64,000 bases of DNA, taken from assembly GCA_022578965.1 (NCBI GenBank), contig MU400702.1:1-64000 (forward strand), in the 5' to 3' direction. Below the pieces are notes generated by a model. It ran no database searches and was not told where the DNA came from. It worked only from the letters and a program-made list of their open reading frames with translations. The DNA comes from Xylaria sp. FL1777 (taxonomy: Eukaryota > Ascomycota > Sordariomycetes > Xylariales > Xylariaceae). Made by a program: the position numbers and the translations under genes. Shown here one piece after another: positions 52,713-64,000 of the stretch (positions are counted from its first letter, which is position 1; each line of letters begins with the position of its first letter).

Positions 52713-52907
52713 TATTAAATATAAATAATAACATATAACATTAAGTTTATTAGTTATATTAATTATGTGTTGTTTTTGTTATATAAACATAACTAACTAA
52801 CTACGCAAGTTTTATATAAAGGCTTTTGTTTCTTTAACATAAGTTTACCCTTAAATACCCGTTAATTAAGTAATTTTAGCTTAAGATATAATCCCTTATA
52901 TTTAACA
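52713..52907. repeat. Right LTR of retrotransposon B (195 bp)
   Basis: Same length and orientation as 39538-39732. It retains more C and G (ACCCTTAAATACCCGTTAAT, ATCCCTTATATTTAACA), so it is closer to the original sequence, and it ends in an intact CA. It is followed by ATATC (52908-52912), which matches the left target copy ATATT after one transition. Confidence 0.92.
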
Positions 52908-52912
52908 ATATC

Positions 52913-53000
52913 TATATAGCTAAGCTATATATAAATTAGCCACTTATATAGCTAAGTTTATTTAGCTAAATAAGCTAAGCCCCTTTACTAAATCCCATTA
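52913..53000 (+). repeat. Right LTR of element A, last 88 bp
   Basis: It continues A's right LTR after the B insertion and matches 38636-38723 with nine differences, eight of them transitions. It ends CCCCTTTACTAAATCCCATTA and is followed by ATAGT, the right target copy of A. Confidence 0.9.
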
Positions 53001-53005
53001 ATAGT

Positions 53006-56000
53006 ATAATATTAAAGCTTTGCTTAAAAAATATATTTATTTGCATATATAATAACTTGCTAAAGTTATAATAATGCAGTATAGTATATAAACAAATAAA
53101 ATTTTAAATAGCTTAAAAGAATGCTTTTTTAGCTTTTGTAGGTTTAAAAGAAATTAAGCAATAATATGTTTAACGCTTATTAAAGTTGTTTATTTTAAAC
53201 TTTTTAAACTTATGTTTTTTATTAAGTAATATAGTTTTACGTTTTTATAATAGTTCTAAAATCTTTACATAAAACAAAATTAATAAGTATAAAAAACTTA
53301 TAATATTTAAGTATTGTTTAAAAGCTTTAAGTTAACAAAAAAACTTAATGTTTTATATTGCATTAACTTTTTGCTTAATAGTTAATATACTAAAAGCGTT
53401 TATTTAAAAGCTTAAAAGCTTAATAAAAAAATATGCTATAAAAAACTTTTTTAGCAAAAAAAATATTTTTTTGCTTTAAAATAGCTTAAAAATAATGCGT
53501 AAATAAAAAAGGTATTTTTTTTTAGTATTAAAATAAATTATAATATTATTAATAAAAGCGCAATAAAAATGCTTAAACTTTTTAAGTAAACAATTTATAA
53601 ACTGTTATATATACGTAAATATATTATAAAATCTTATAAGTATAACTATAAACCGTTTAAAACTTTTTAAGCCAACAATAATAAATTTATTATAATAATT
53701 AAAATGTATTTTAAATTAATAAAAAAAAAATTACGTTTATATAAGTTATATATTTTTTTCTTTTAATTAACAAAATAACTTTAGATTAAAAAAGCAAAAA
53801 ATAATTATTTAAAATAGCTATTTTGTTTAAAGTTCATAAATTAATTATTAGTTATAAATATAGTTTTTTCTTTTTTTACGTTTAAACTATAAAAGTAAAA
53901 TGCGCAAATAAAATAAGTTTATTAACTTATTTTATTTAACTTTATATATAAAGCTAATTACAAACAAAATTAATAGCTTTTTTATTATAAATATTTAAAA
54001 AATAAAATTAATTGTTTTACTTAGTTTTTTATTAATTGTTTATTAAAGATATTTTTATAAGTTTATTTTTAAAAATATTAATAATATTTTAGTTTTGCTA
54101 AATTTTAGAAATGTTATTAATTAGTTGCAAGATTTTTTTTACTATTATATTTTTGCTAATATAAATAAAATAGCTAGCTAGTAATATAACTTTGTTTTTT
54201 TTATTAGGTTTTTTAATTCTTAAAATAAAAATAATTTCGCAAATTTTAAGTTTTAGCACGTTTAAATTTATTGCATTGTTTATTTTTTTTAATAGCTAGT
54301 TAGTTAATCTTTTAATTATATTATATAGTACATTAATAATTAAACTAATAATTAAAATATTAGTTTATTTAAATATATTTATTATATTAGCAATATTAAT
54401 TATATTAATATAAAAGTTAAAGTTATAGCTAAAAATATATATATTAGTAATAATTTATTTAAGCATAAAAGTTAAGTTAATTAACTTATTTATATAAAAT
54501 ACGTTAAAAAACTTAAAGTTATTAAAAATATAAATGTTTTTATTAATAATATTTAAGCTAATATTAATAGCATTAATAGTTTTAGCGCTAATATTTCTAA
54601 ATATTATATTAAATAAAGTATTTATAGCTATAATATTTATAGCTAGCATAACTATTTTTAAACATGCTTTTTAGGATTTTTTTTTAGCTTTGCTATTAAA
54701 AAACTGCTTTTAAATAGTATTAATATAAGTACTTTTAAATATAGTTTTAATTTAAAGCAAAAAATTAGCTAAAATTATACTTTTAAAAATAATAAACTTA
54801 ACAAGTATAATTATACCATTTTTATAAAATAGCTTAAATATAAAGTTATAATTAGTAAGCAAAAGTTTATATATAACTAAAGCTTATATTATAATATTAA
54901 GCTTAAAAAATATTTTGCAAGCTAAAGTAATTTTTTATATATATAAATGCATATATAAATATACTTAAAATAAAACTTTAAAGTTATTTATGTTAGCTAT
55001 AATTACTTTTGTTTTTTTATAATTAATAATTGCACTTTGTAAGTTTAAGCACTTAATGCTTAATAAAAAACAAAGTATTATGTTTTTTTTAATTACTTAA
55101 GCTTTTTTTTTAATTTATAAAAGCTTAAAAAATCTATAATTATTATGTTTTAATAAATAAAGTTTAAACTTAGCTTTTAATATGTAATAAAAGCAGCCTT
55201 TATTAATGCTTTTAATTTTTTTTGCTTATTAACCTTTTTAATGTTTAATTATGTATTTATAAGTATTAAAAAGCTTGCATATAATAATGCTTTATAATGT
55301 ATTTATGTTTAAGTATACTTAAACTTTTTTATTATTAAGTTTAATATATATATTTATTTTAAAATATAAATATTTAACGTTAAAACATTTTAATAAATCG
55401 TTTAAAATATTAGTAACTAAAAATGCTTAATATATATAAAGTATAATTAGCTTAGCTTTAAATTTAGCACTTTTAATTTTTATAAAAATGCTTATTTTTA
55501 GTTAATATAAAGCTAAGTTTGCTTATAATTTGTTTGTATTGCAGATTTTTAAGTAGCAAAATAACTAATTATAAAAATTAAATAAGGTGTAATAATGCTT
55601 ATATATATATGTTATTAAATTAGCAAGCAACTAAAATATAATTAATTTATATAAGCAATTAATATATTTATAAGCATATTAGTTTTTATTATATAATAAA
55701 TTAAAAGTTTTTTTATAGTATTTATATATATTATTATAGTTTATTATTATAAAAGCTGCGTTATTTATGCTTTTTAAAAAAAAAAAAAGTTAAGTTTTTA
55801 AACTTAAAAAAAGTAAATTTAAAATTAAAGTTTATAAAATAAGCTTAGTTATAATTCTTTTTATGCTTATTATATTTATTTTAATAATGCTTGCAATTAT
55901 ATTTATGTTTATATTTCTTTTTTTTTTATAAAAGCTTATTATTATTGTTTTTATTATTTTTGCTAAACTTATCTTTATTTTCTAATTTATATTTATATTT

Positions 56001-56032
56001 GTTTTTTTAAAACTTGCAATTATAACTTTTTG
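53006..56032. other. Eroded AT-rich DNA, no recognisable unit
   Basis: No gene. The open frame at 54455-54649 (minus) is Ile/Asn-rich and spurious. A run with several short TTTAT/TATTTA repeats precedes the island at 56033. Confidence 0.5.
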
Positions 56033-56109
56033 TGACGAAATGGGCTAACTAGGCCGGTTAAAAGGCCAGGTGTAAAGAAAACATGCGCAGAAAAAGTCCC
56101 ATTCGTTAA
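56033..56109. mobile_element. Short unmutated island with inverted ends (~77 bp)
   Basis: A sharp island of normal composition with imperfect inverted ends: GACGAAATGGGC at the left (56033) and GTCCCATTCGTT at the right (56097-56108), whose reverse complement is AACGAATGGGAC. Inside are GGCCGGTTAAAAGGCC (56053-56068) and CATGCGCAG. It is too short to code. It could be a MITE or a solo fragment inserted recently, or a remnant spared because it is very short. A minisatellite lies about 40 bp to the right. Confidence 0.5.
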
Positions 56110-56148
56110 AAAAATATATATTTAAACTACTATAAAGGTTTAATATAT

Positions 56149-56258
56149 AAACTTAACAGACTTAAGCGTTAAGTTTATTAAGCTTTAAACTTAATAAACT
56201 TAAGCGTTAAGTTTATTAAGCTTTAGACTTAAAACGATATAGCGTTAAGTTTATTAAA
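56149..56258. repeat. Hairpin-rich 38-bp minisatellite, ~2.8 units
   Basis: AGCGTTAAGTTTATTAA recurs at 56165, 56203 and 56241, exactly 38 bp apart. The units are strongly self-complementary: CTTAATAAACTTAA (56190-56203), loop GCG, TTAAGTTTATTAAG (56207-56220) is a perfect 14-bp stem; AAGTTTATTAAG (56171-56182), a 7-nt loop, CTTAATAAACTT (56190-56201) is an alternative 12-bp stem. All three units keep the CpG in AGCGTT, although CpG is rare elsewhere in the window. Confidence 0.88.
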
Positions 56259-59015
56259 AAAAGCAACGTTTATAAATTATTACTACTGTTTTTTTTGTTT
56301 ATATAATTATGCATTTTTTATATTTAGTTATTTATTTAGTTTTTAGTTTTTTAGCTATTAATTTTTTATAATTGCTAAGCACTAATATATTTATTACTTT
56401 TAATTTTTTAAGACCTTTATTAATGCATAGTAATAAAAGTACTTTAAAAATCTTTTTAACGAACTATTATTAAAATTTTTATTATTACTTATAAATTAAA
56501 ACCTTAAAAGTAAACTTGTTATATTAATATATAATAAGTTTATTATACTTTAATAGTTTTTTAATTAATAAAACTTAATATATAAAAACAAATATTAATA
56601 TAAAAAGTTAAGTAATAAACAATTTATAAAATAAACGTTTAAAAATATACTAAAAAAATATTTAAAAAACAAAAATGCTAAATAGCATTATATAAATAAA
56701 CTTTATTTAATAATTAATAAATTAAATTTAAGTTATATTACTAAAAACAAAAAGTTAAAAATTAAGTTTAAAAATTTTAAAAATTTTTAGAACTAGCAAT
56801 ATATTAAAATAACAAACTTTAGCACTTTTATTAGCTACTTTTATTAAAAAAAAAGCAATAGCAAAAAAAAAAAAGTTAAGCAGCAGTAATAAAAAAAAAC
56901 TAACGTTAATATTAGCGCTATAAAATAAACTAGTTGCTTTAATTTAAAAAATAGCTTAAATATTAAGCATTATAACTTTTAAACTAGCATAAACATTAGT
57001 TATAATAATTAAAGCAGTAATAATAATAGCTATTATAATAATAAATTAAAGCTTTAAATAAATAATTATATTATAACTAATATTAATACTATTACTAATA
57101 AACTTAACGCTTATTTTTATTATTGCTATACTTAAAATAATAACTTAAAATAAAAAATCTAACTTTTTATTACTATTATTGCTTTTATTATTAAAATTAT
57201 TTATAATATTAAAAATGCTAAACATTAAAAGTTTTAAACTTATTGCTTTAAAGCTTTATAATAAATTTATAAATATAAAAGCTTTTTTAATTTATGTTAA
57301 ACTTTATTTAAAATAACATTTTACTACTATTATAAAAAAAAACTAAAAAATAATAATTACTTTATAATTTTTATTAAAAAAAGTATTAAAATAATTTTAA
57401 TTTATTTTAAAAATTTTTTTAAAAGCTAATAAGTTAATTAACTTTAAGCTAAAAACAAAAAAAATTTTTAAAAACTACATTAAGTTTAAAAATTAAATAA
57501 AAGCATTATTTAAAAATATTTAAAAAGTAAAACATATAAAAAAAGCATTTTATTGCTTAAAACAAATAAAAACAGCAATAAATTACGCTATAAAATTTAA
57601 ATAATTAATAATAATTTTAAAATTATTTAAGCTTATATTGTTTTATTTATTTTATAGTAAATTTAAAACTTAAGTTTAAAATAAACTATATAAAATAAAT
57701 AAACTAGCAAAAATTAATATATATATTAATATAGCTATTATAATTAATTAATAATTATTTAACTAATATTTTAAAACTAAAAAAACTAAAAAAAACAAAA
57801 AAAAAATATTTAAAAAAATATTAAATAAAGGTTTAAACAAATTAATAAAGTTTAAAAATAATAACCTTAAGATATATTTAAAGTTAAATATTATAACTAT
57901 AAAAAAAAAGAACACTTTTAAAAATAATGCTAATTTAAAAAAAAACAAAAAAAAAAGCTATAAAAAAGAAAAAACTTTTTAACTTAAAAAAAAAGTACAA
58001 GTTATAAAAGTTTAATATAACAAAAAACAATAAAGCAATTTAAAAAATATGTTTTTAAAGCAAAAATATAAAGTTATTATTTTAAATTAAAACAAAAGTG
58101 CTATATTAAATAAATCTAAATGCTTTATTTATATAAATTAAAATAAACAAGCATACAAATATTATTTAAAAGCTTTATAGTTATTAAAACAAATTATAAA
58201 AAAATATATTTATTATATAAATAATTAAAGTTATTTAATATATAACTTAAAAAAATAGTTTAATTAAAAGTAATAAACAATAAAAAATAATAAATTAATA
58301 TAATTAGCAAACTTATAAAACTATAAAAACTTTAAACTATTAAAGCTTAAAATATAGCTTAAAAAAAAGTTATATTTAAAAAAACAAAACTATAATTATA
58401 AATAGTATAATTATTAAACTAATTATAAACTACTAAAATACTTAATTATTAAATAAACTTAAAAAAATAAAACTTATAAAACTTTAAAGCAAAAACAAAT
58501 AAAATTAAAAGCTATAAAAAATATTACAAAAAAAAAACTAATAAAAATAAATAAAATATTTTTATAGCTTAAACTGCTTTAAATATAATAAAATAAAAAA
58601 ATATTAATAGTTAACATAAAAACTAATATATTTTAAAAACTAAAGCTAGTAATTTAACTAATTGCTAAAAGTTATTATTATAATAAAACTATAATAAAAA
58701 ACAATAATAATATTTTATATTTAAAAAATTTAAAACATAATAAAATATTATAAAATTACTATATAATATATTATTGCTACTAATATTTACTTAATAAACT
58801 AAAAAATAATTAGTTTTTTAAATAAATTATAAAAATAAAAATATAAAACCTTTATAAATTAAAGTAGTTAATTATAATTATAGTTTATTATAAAAATTTA
58901 TAAAAATTTATAATATTTAAAAAAAATTTTAATTATATTTATAATATTATTTTTTTATTTGTAGCATACTAAAAAAGCAAACAAATTTTTAATTAAGCTA
59001 CTAGTTATTGCGCGA
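56259..59015. other. Eroded AT-rich DNA, strongly A-rich on the + strand
   Basis: Almost devoid of G and C from about 57.3 to 58.95 kb, the most extreme stretch of the window. The open frame at 57763-57948 (minus) is a Phe/Leu homopolymer artefact. No repeats with defined ends seen. Confidence 0.5.
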
Positions 59016-59580
59016 CCTAAAAAAAGCACGTAAAATAGCTAAATAAGTTTTAAATATAGGAAAGCTTAGCTATTATAACGTAGCTAAAGAACTAATTAAG
59101 TTATAAGCAGCTATAAAAATATAAAAACAAAGGCCCTTAAACATAAAGCAAAAACAGCTAAGCATTAATACTAGCTTTCCTTTAAGCTAAAAAAGGTTTA
59201 TTATAATTATAAAGCAAAAGCTAAAGCAGCTGTTATAAAACTGTTTGCTACTTATAGTTTTAAGAAAGCTGCTTATTATAAGCTTACGTTTATAAACTTT
59301 AAAGTAAAACATAATATAATAAAGTACTAAAAATAGCAATATAAGATTATAAACATAAAACTACAAAAGTTAAAAAGCATACATTATAAAAAAGCAAAGC
59401 AATTAAGCAACTTTATTAAGCACTAAATACCGAAATTTTACTAAAACTTTTAGCTACTAAATATATAATAATATTAACTTTTAAAGGTTATGTAAACACT
59501 TTTTAACTAGCTTATTTATATAAAACTTTTGGCTTTTTTATTTACTATAGCTTTTTTTGCTTCTTTAATTATAACTTAAA
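59016..59580 (+). repeat. Relic repeat Y, copy 2 (uninterrupted, less mutated)
   Basis: It aligns with 26874-27373 and, beyond the MITE, with 27673-27735. It keeps words such as GCGCGACC, ATAGGAAAGCTTAGC, AACAAAGGCCC and CTTTTGGC that are mutated in copy 1. At about 59522 it passes through the position where copy 1 carries the 299-bp MITE, so it is the empty site. Its composition suggests an eroded coding segment of a transposon, but no domain can be assigned. Confidence 0.65.
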
Positions 59581-62500
59581 GTTATATATTAGCTATAAGT
59601 GTAGCTTAAATATTTTTATTAGTATAAAAATAGCATGCAGCTATATAAGCTTTAATAAATAATTAAAGTTTTTTATTAATTTTTTTAAGCTAAAAAATTA
59701 TTAGTAGCACTTAAAATTAAAAAAACTTTAATAGTTAAAATAAGCATAAAGTAAAGCTTAAAAACGTATAAATATTAATATAGTTAAAAGTATTTATAAA
59801 ACTATAACTATTATTTTTAGCGTTTATTTTGCTTTTTTTATATTATAAGCACTTAGTAAACTTGCTAGTAATATTGCAAGTATAAAAATTATTAATGTTT
59901 TTATATAATTAGCGTAAAAAAAACAGCAATAAAAAATATATAATATATTATTATAACATAAATAATATAATAATAATATAGCTTAAATATTTTAGCATGC
60001 TTAATAAATATAAATTTTAAAGCTATTAGTAATACTTTAGTATAAAGCACTAAAGCATTTACTTTTATTTTAAAAATTAGCGTTATAGCAAAAAAACATA
60101 ACAATAAGCAGTTATAAAAGCTTAAACTATATAATAGCAAACTATTAGCTACTTTATTTAATACTATAAATTAAATAACTAATAAAAACTGCAGTAAAAT
60201 AACTTATAACTTTAAATATATAAGCTTAATACTAGTTAGTATATATATTTAAGCTAAGCTAATTATAAATATATATTGCAGAAAACATAATAGTTATAAC
60301 AAAGTAAATTTTTATATAACTGTAATATATTAACAACTAATTATATTATAAACTAAATACTTTAATATATTAAAGCAAGCATAAGCTAAACATATAGTAA
60401 TAATAATAATAAAAGTAATAAAATTAGTAATTAAAAAAGAAAAAAATTAATATAAGTAGCTAAATAAAGTAATTTATTATTTAGTGCTACTTTATATTGC
60501 TTAGTGCACAAATTACTTATAAGCTATGTTTACTTAGTAAGCTTATTATAAAAAATATAAAAGCAAACTAAAAAATAATAAACAATTAATTTTGCTTATA
60601 ACTTAGTTATAACTTAGTTATAAAAAAACTAGTATAGTAAAAAACTAGCAATAATATTAAAGCAAGCAAACTATAATATATTAACAATATAATAAAAAAA
60701 AGTTTAAAAAAAAACTAAAAAAAAAAAGCAGTATACTTAGCTAAATAAGTGCTAAAACTAAAAAAACTGCTATAAGCAGCATAAAACAAGCAGCAATACT
60801 AAAGCAAGCAAACTACAAAGCAAAAAAAATACAAAAAAAAAAAAACTACAAAGTAACTATATAAAGGTATATATATTTAATTAATAATATAATACAAGTA
60901 AACAAATAACCTAAAAGCAAAAAAATAAAAAGTAAAACACTTAATAAAATCGTAATAAAACTAGTGTAACCTAAAAATAAATATAAAATGTTTTTACTTA
61001 GCTACTAAAAAAAAAGTAAGCTGCTTATAGCTTGCTTTTAACTTATAAGCACGGTTTTTACTTATATATATAAAAAATAAAAACTAGCATAGCTAATAAG
61101 CTATTAGCCCAAGTAATATAATATATATAATATTATTTTAAAAAAATATAAAAATAACTACTATAAATATTACTAGCTAATTAAAGCATAATTATATTAA
61201 AAAATAGTTATTAAAAGTAAAAAAGCTTAAAAACTATAATTTAAAGCTTAATTAAAAGCAAAAATAAAATAAAGCGCAATAATATTTAAAATATAAAATA
61301 AAATAAGCATTTAAACATTTTATAAAAAAAAATCAAAAAATAAAATAAGCATTTGCTAAAAAAGCAGCAAATAGCTAAAAAAACTAAAGCTTTACGTAAA
61401 GTTTAATGCAATAATTAGCAAAACTAATTTAAAATTAAACTTATATATTAAAAAAAAAAATATAATATTTTAATTAACTTAAAAGTATAAGCTAATATAA
61501 TTTTACTTAAAGTAGTAAAACAAAATAAAATTCTTTAAAAATATAAGCAAAAATCTTAAAAAATTAAAAGATTTAATAAAAGTACTTTTAGCTATAATAA
61601 TAATTATATATTTAAAAAAACTAAACTTTTTAATATATTTATATAAAAATACAAAAAATAAATTATATTAAATATTACTAATATATTTAATTATAATATT
61701 ATTTTAAAAATATTATAGCTAAAAATTAGCAACTTTTTAATTTAATAAAAAATAAAAACTATTAATTAAGAAAATTAAAAACAAAGCAAAAAAATTAAAA
61801 AAATCGCAAAAGAAATTCTAAACAAAATACTAAAAATATATTATAAATTTTATAAACTATTTAAAAAAAAAGAAAAAAAAAAACTTTTTAAACATAGCTT
61901 ATAAAATTATTATATCTTTATTAAAAAAAAATATTAATTAAAGCTTTATTAAGTATATTATATAAACTTAAATAAAATAAACGCTTTATAAAAATATATT
62001 TAAAAAAATTTAGCAAAAAGATTCTTAAAAGAATTTTAGTTATTTATTAAATACTTTATAGTACTAATACTTAAAATAAAAAATAAAAAATAACTAATTA
62101 ATAAAAAAAAAAAACTAATATAGTAAATAATAGTTAATTATTAATTATTAAACGCAATTATTATTATAAATAAATACTTTTGTATTTTGCTAGTAATTAT
62201 AAAAAAAAACATTAGTTAAACAAAATAGTTTATAGCAGTTAATATTTTAAATAAATATTATATTATTAAAATAGCTAAAAAGAAAAAATAAAAAACTGCT
62301 ATATAAATAATATATAAACTATATAAATATATAGTTATATTATAAAAACTATAAAATATATTAGCTAGTTTTTAATATATAATAATAATAACTTTATAAA
62401 AGTTTTTAAATAAGTTTATATTTATTTATTTAAATAATATTTTGATTTATTTTAAAATACTAAAAAAACATAAAAAACACATAATTTAAGTATTAAAAAT

Positions 62501-64000
62501 ACTTAAATAAGCAAAATTACAACTTAATATAAAAAAATATATATAATATATATAAAAAATTAACTTTTTAAAATTTACGATTATTTTAAAACAAATATAA
62601 ATTTAATAATTAAAAATTAATATAATATAAAACTAAAAAATATTTAACTTAGCTATTATTATAAATATATAATAAGCATTAAGATTTTTAAACTATGTTT
62701 AAATATTAATTTAAAACTTTAAAAAAATAGCGTTTTATTTTATAAAGTATATAAAAAAAAAATACAAAAAAAAATCTTTTTTAATTTTAAAAAAAGCTTA
62801 AAAAGCTTTTAAAAAACTAAAACTAAAAGTTATTTTTAACTTTATAATTAAACTACTTAATTTATAAAAAAAAAAAAGCTAAAAATAAATGCTTTAAATA
62901 ATATAATTATAAAAGTTTTAAAACAACTAAAAAATAACAAAAAATAGCATTTAATAGCTTATTATTTTAAAGCATTATAAAACATAGCATTATAATACTT
63001 TATATATAATAAAAAACTGCTTATAATTATTATAGCACTTAAAAAATAAAAATTATTTTTTATAAAAACTATAAAGCTAATTAAAATTTATTTAAATTAT
63101 TAAAACTTAACAAAATTTATAACTATACAAAAAATTACTAAACAATATAAAAATTAAATAGTTTTTTTTTTTAAGTTTAACTTTAAAATATATTATATTA
63201 AAAAAAAAAAAAACATTTAAGCAAACATATTTAGTTAACAAAGTTAAAAAAAATTTAAAGTTTTAAAAAAAAACATTTAAGTATTACATTTTTAAAAAAA
63301 TAAAAGCTTAAAAATTAAAATTATACTTAAAAACTTTATAAATATATAACTATAATAAGCTTATAACTTAAAAAAGTTAATATAACTATAAAAATACAAA
63401 AAATTAAAAAATAATAAACTAATATATAAATATAAGGTTTATTTATTAGAATTTTTATAAAACAAGTTTATTAAAAAATTTTATAAATATTTATTATATA
63501 AATATTAAAAAGCAATAAAAACAGTTAAACAATTATAAAAAAAGTATAATTTTTTAAAACTATAAAACATAATTAAATCTATTATAAAAAAGTATAATAT
63601 TTGTAATAAAGCTAAAATAGCTTAATATAAACTTTATAAACTACTATAACTTATATAAATACTTAAATAAGCATAGTATACTATTGCTTAAGATTTTATT
63701 ATAATATTACCTTTATTAACCGATTTAATTATAAAAGTACAATATAATAAAATATAAGTTATTATTAATAAACTTACTAAATATGCTTATTTTTTATTAT
63801 TTAAAGAAAATATAACAGCTAAATAACTTATATATACTTTTATATATTAATATTTAAATAAACATAAGCTACTAAAAAAAATTATTTTAAACTAAAATAA
63901 ATTGTTTACTTTTAAATTTAAAACTAGCTTTTTTAAACTTATTAGTATTAAACTAAAGTTTTTAATTATTTACTACTTATAAACAAATAAACAAACAAAA
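59581..64000. other. Eroded AT-rich DNA, A-rich on the + strand
   Basis: No gene, RNA or paired ends. The 79-codon open frame at 59901-60140 (minus) is hydrophobic low-complexity sequence and is judged spurious. A small tandem TTATAACTTAG repeat lies at 60597-60627. From 61.3 to 63.6 kb G and C are nearly absent. Confidence 0.5.

Larger units (their letters stand above)
38556..53005. mobile_element. Four-element, three-level transposon nest (A > B > two T)
   Basis: This 14.45-kb segment resolves into element A (outermost), LTR retrotransposon B inside A's right LTR, and two T elements inside B. Each level has its own terminal repeats and target duplication: ATAGC (38556-38560)/ATAGT (53001-53005) for A, ATATT (39533-39537)/ATATC (52908-52912) for B, TTTATTAA and TAAATTAA for the two T copies. 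Removing B and one target copy restores A's right LTR to 163 bp, the same as its left LTR. Removing the T copies and their duplicated sites leaves about 6.2 kb for B. The order of events is therefore A, then B, then T. All levels are now mutated and non-coding. Confidence 0.9.
1..64000. other. AT-rich, gene-free, RIP-like mutated block
   Basis: The whole window is extremely AT-rich. CpG, CpC and GpG steps are scarce, and TAA/TAG stops fill every frame on both strands. Sequences present in two copies (the LTR pairs at 38.5-53.0 kb) differ almost only by C/T and G/A changes, which is the direct sign of a C-to-T mutator acting on repeats. This matches RIP of Pezizomycotina fungi, where duplicated DNA is mutated in the sexual cycle, and the AT isochores or centromere-flanking heterochromatin it leaves. 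The longest open frames (61-83 codons) are Phe/Leu/Ile/Lys/Asn/Tyr-rich and start or stop by chance. I infer a fungal heterochromatic region; an organelle is unlikely because no rRNA, tRNA or respiratory gene is visible. Confidence 0.8.

Noticed and set aside
1..64000. Mitochondrial, apicoplast or bacterial AT-rich genome
   Set aside because: No rRNA, tRNA or protein gene in 64 kb, and transition-dominated divergence between repeat copies; neither fits an organelle or bacterium.
1..64000. Telomere repeats or CRISPR arrays
   Set aside because: No TTAGGG-type arrays at either end, and no regularly spaced identical repeats with unique spacers; the tandem arrays have contiguous diverged units.

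Overview
The window looks like part of an AT-rich, gene-free heterochromatic block of a filamentous ascomycete genome degraded by repeat-induced point mutation (RIP) or a similar C-to-T process. G+C is very low throughout by eye. TpA steps and TAA/TAG triplets are dense in all six frames. The only open frames are short, low-complexity accidents of 61 to 83 codons. I found no intact protein gene, rRNA, tRNA or CRISPR array. Species cannot be named from this sequence.

The best-supported content is dead mobile DNA whose architecture can still be read. From 38556 to 53005 there is a four-element, three-level nest. (1) A short LTR element, A, has 163-bp LTRs, a 739-bp interior and target duplication ATAGC/ATAGT. 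(2) An LTR retrotransposon, B, with 195-bp LTRs and target duplication ATATT/ATATC, sits inside the right LTR of A. Removing B restores that LTR to exactly 163 bp. (3) Two copies of a 3.57-kb terminal-inverted-repeat element, T, lie inside B in opposite orientation, each with its own perfect 8-bp target duplication (TTTATTAA and TAAATTAA). LTR mates differ almost only by transitions (19 of 20 in B, 12 of 13 in A, by hand alignment), which dates the mutation process after insertion.

Other mobile DNA: a ~300-bp MITE family with three copies (20019, 27374, 37451), one of which interrupts a repeat whose uninterrupted relative lies at 59016; and that ~570-bp relic repeat itself (26874 and 59016). 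Three short islands of near-normal base composition (17434-17640, 42045-42235, 56033-56109) stand out sharply and look like small elements that escaped or postdate the mutation. Minisatellites occur at 4.7-5.0 kb (palindromic core), 35.6-36.1 kb (~102 bp), 38.8-39.0 kb (60 bp), 41.5-41.9 kb (63 bp) and 56.15-56.26 kb (38 bp, hairpin-rich).

The rest (about 0.2-4.7, 5-12.7, 14-17.4, 20.3-26.9, 27.7-35.6, 53-56 and 56.3-64 kb) is eroded AT-rich DNA in which I see no recognisable unit, apart from alternating A-rich and T-rich blocks that probably mark old elements. All repeat calls come from reading and hand alignment, not computation.
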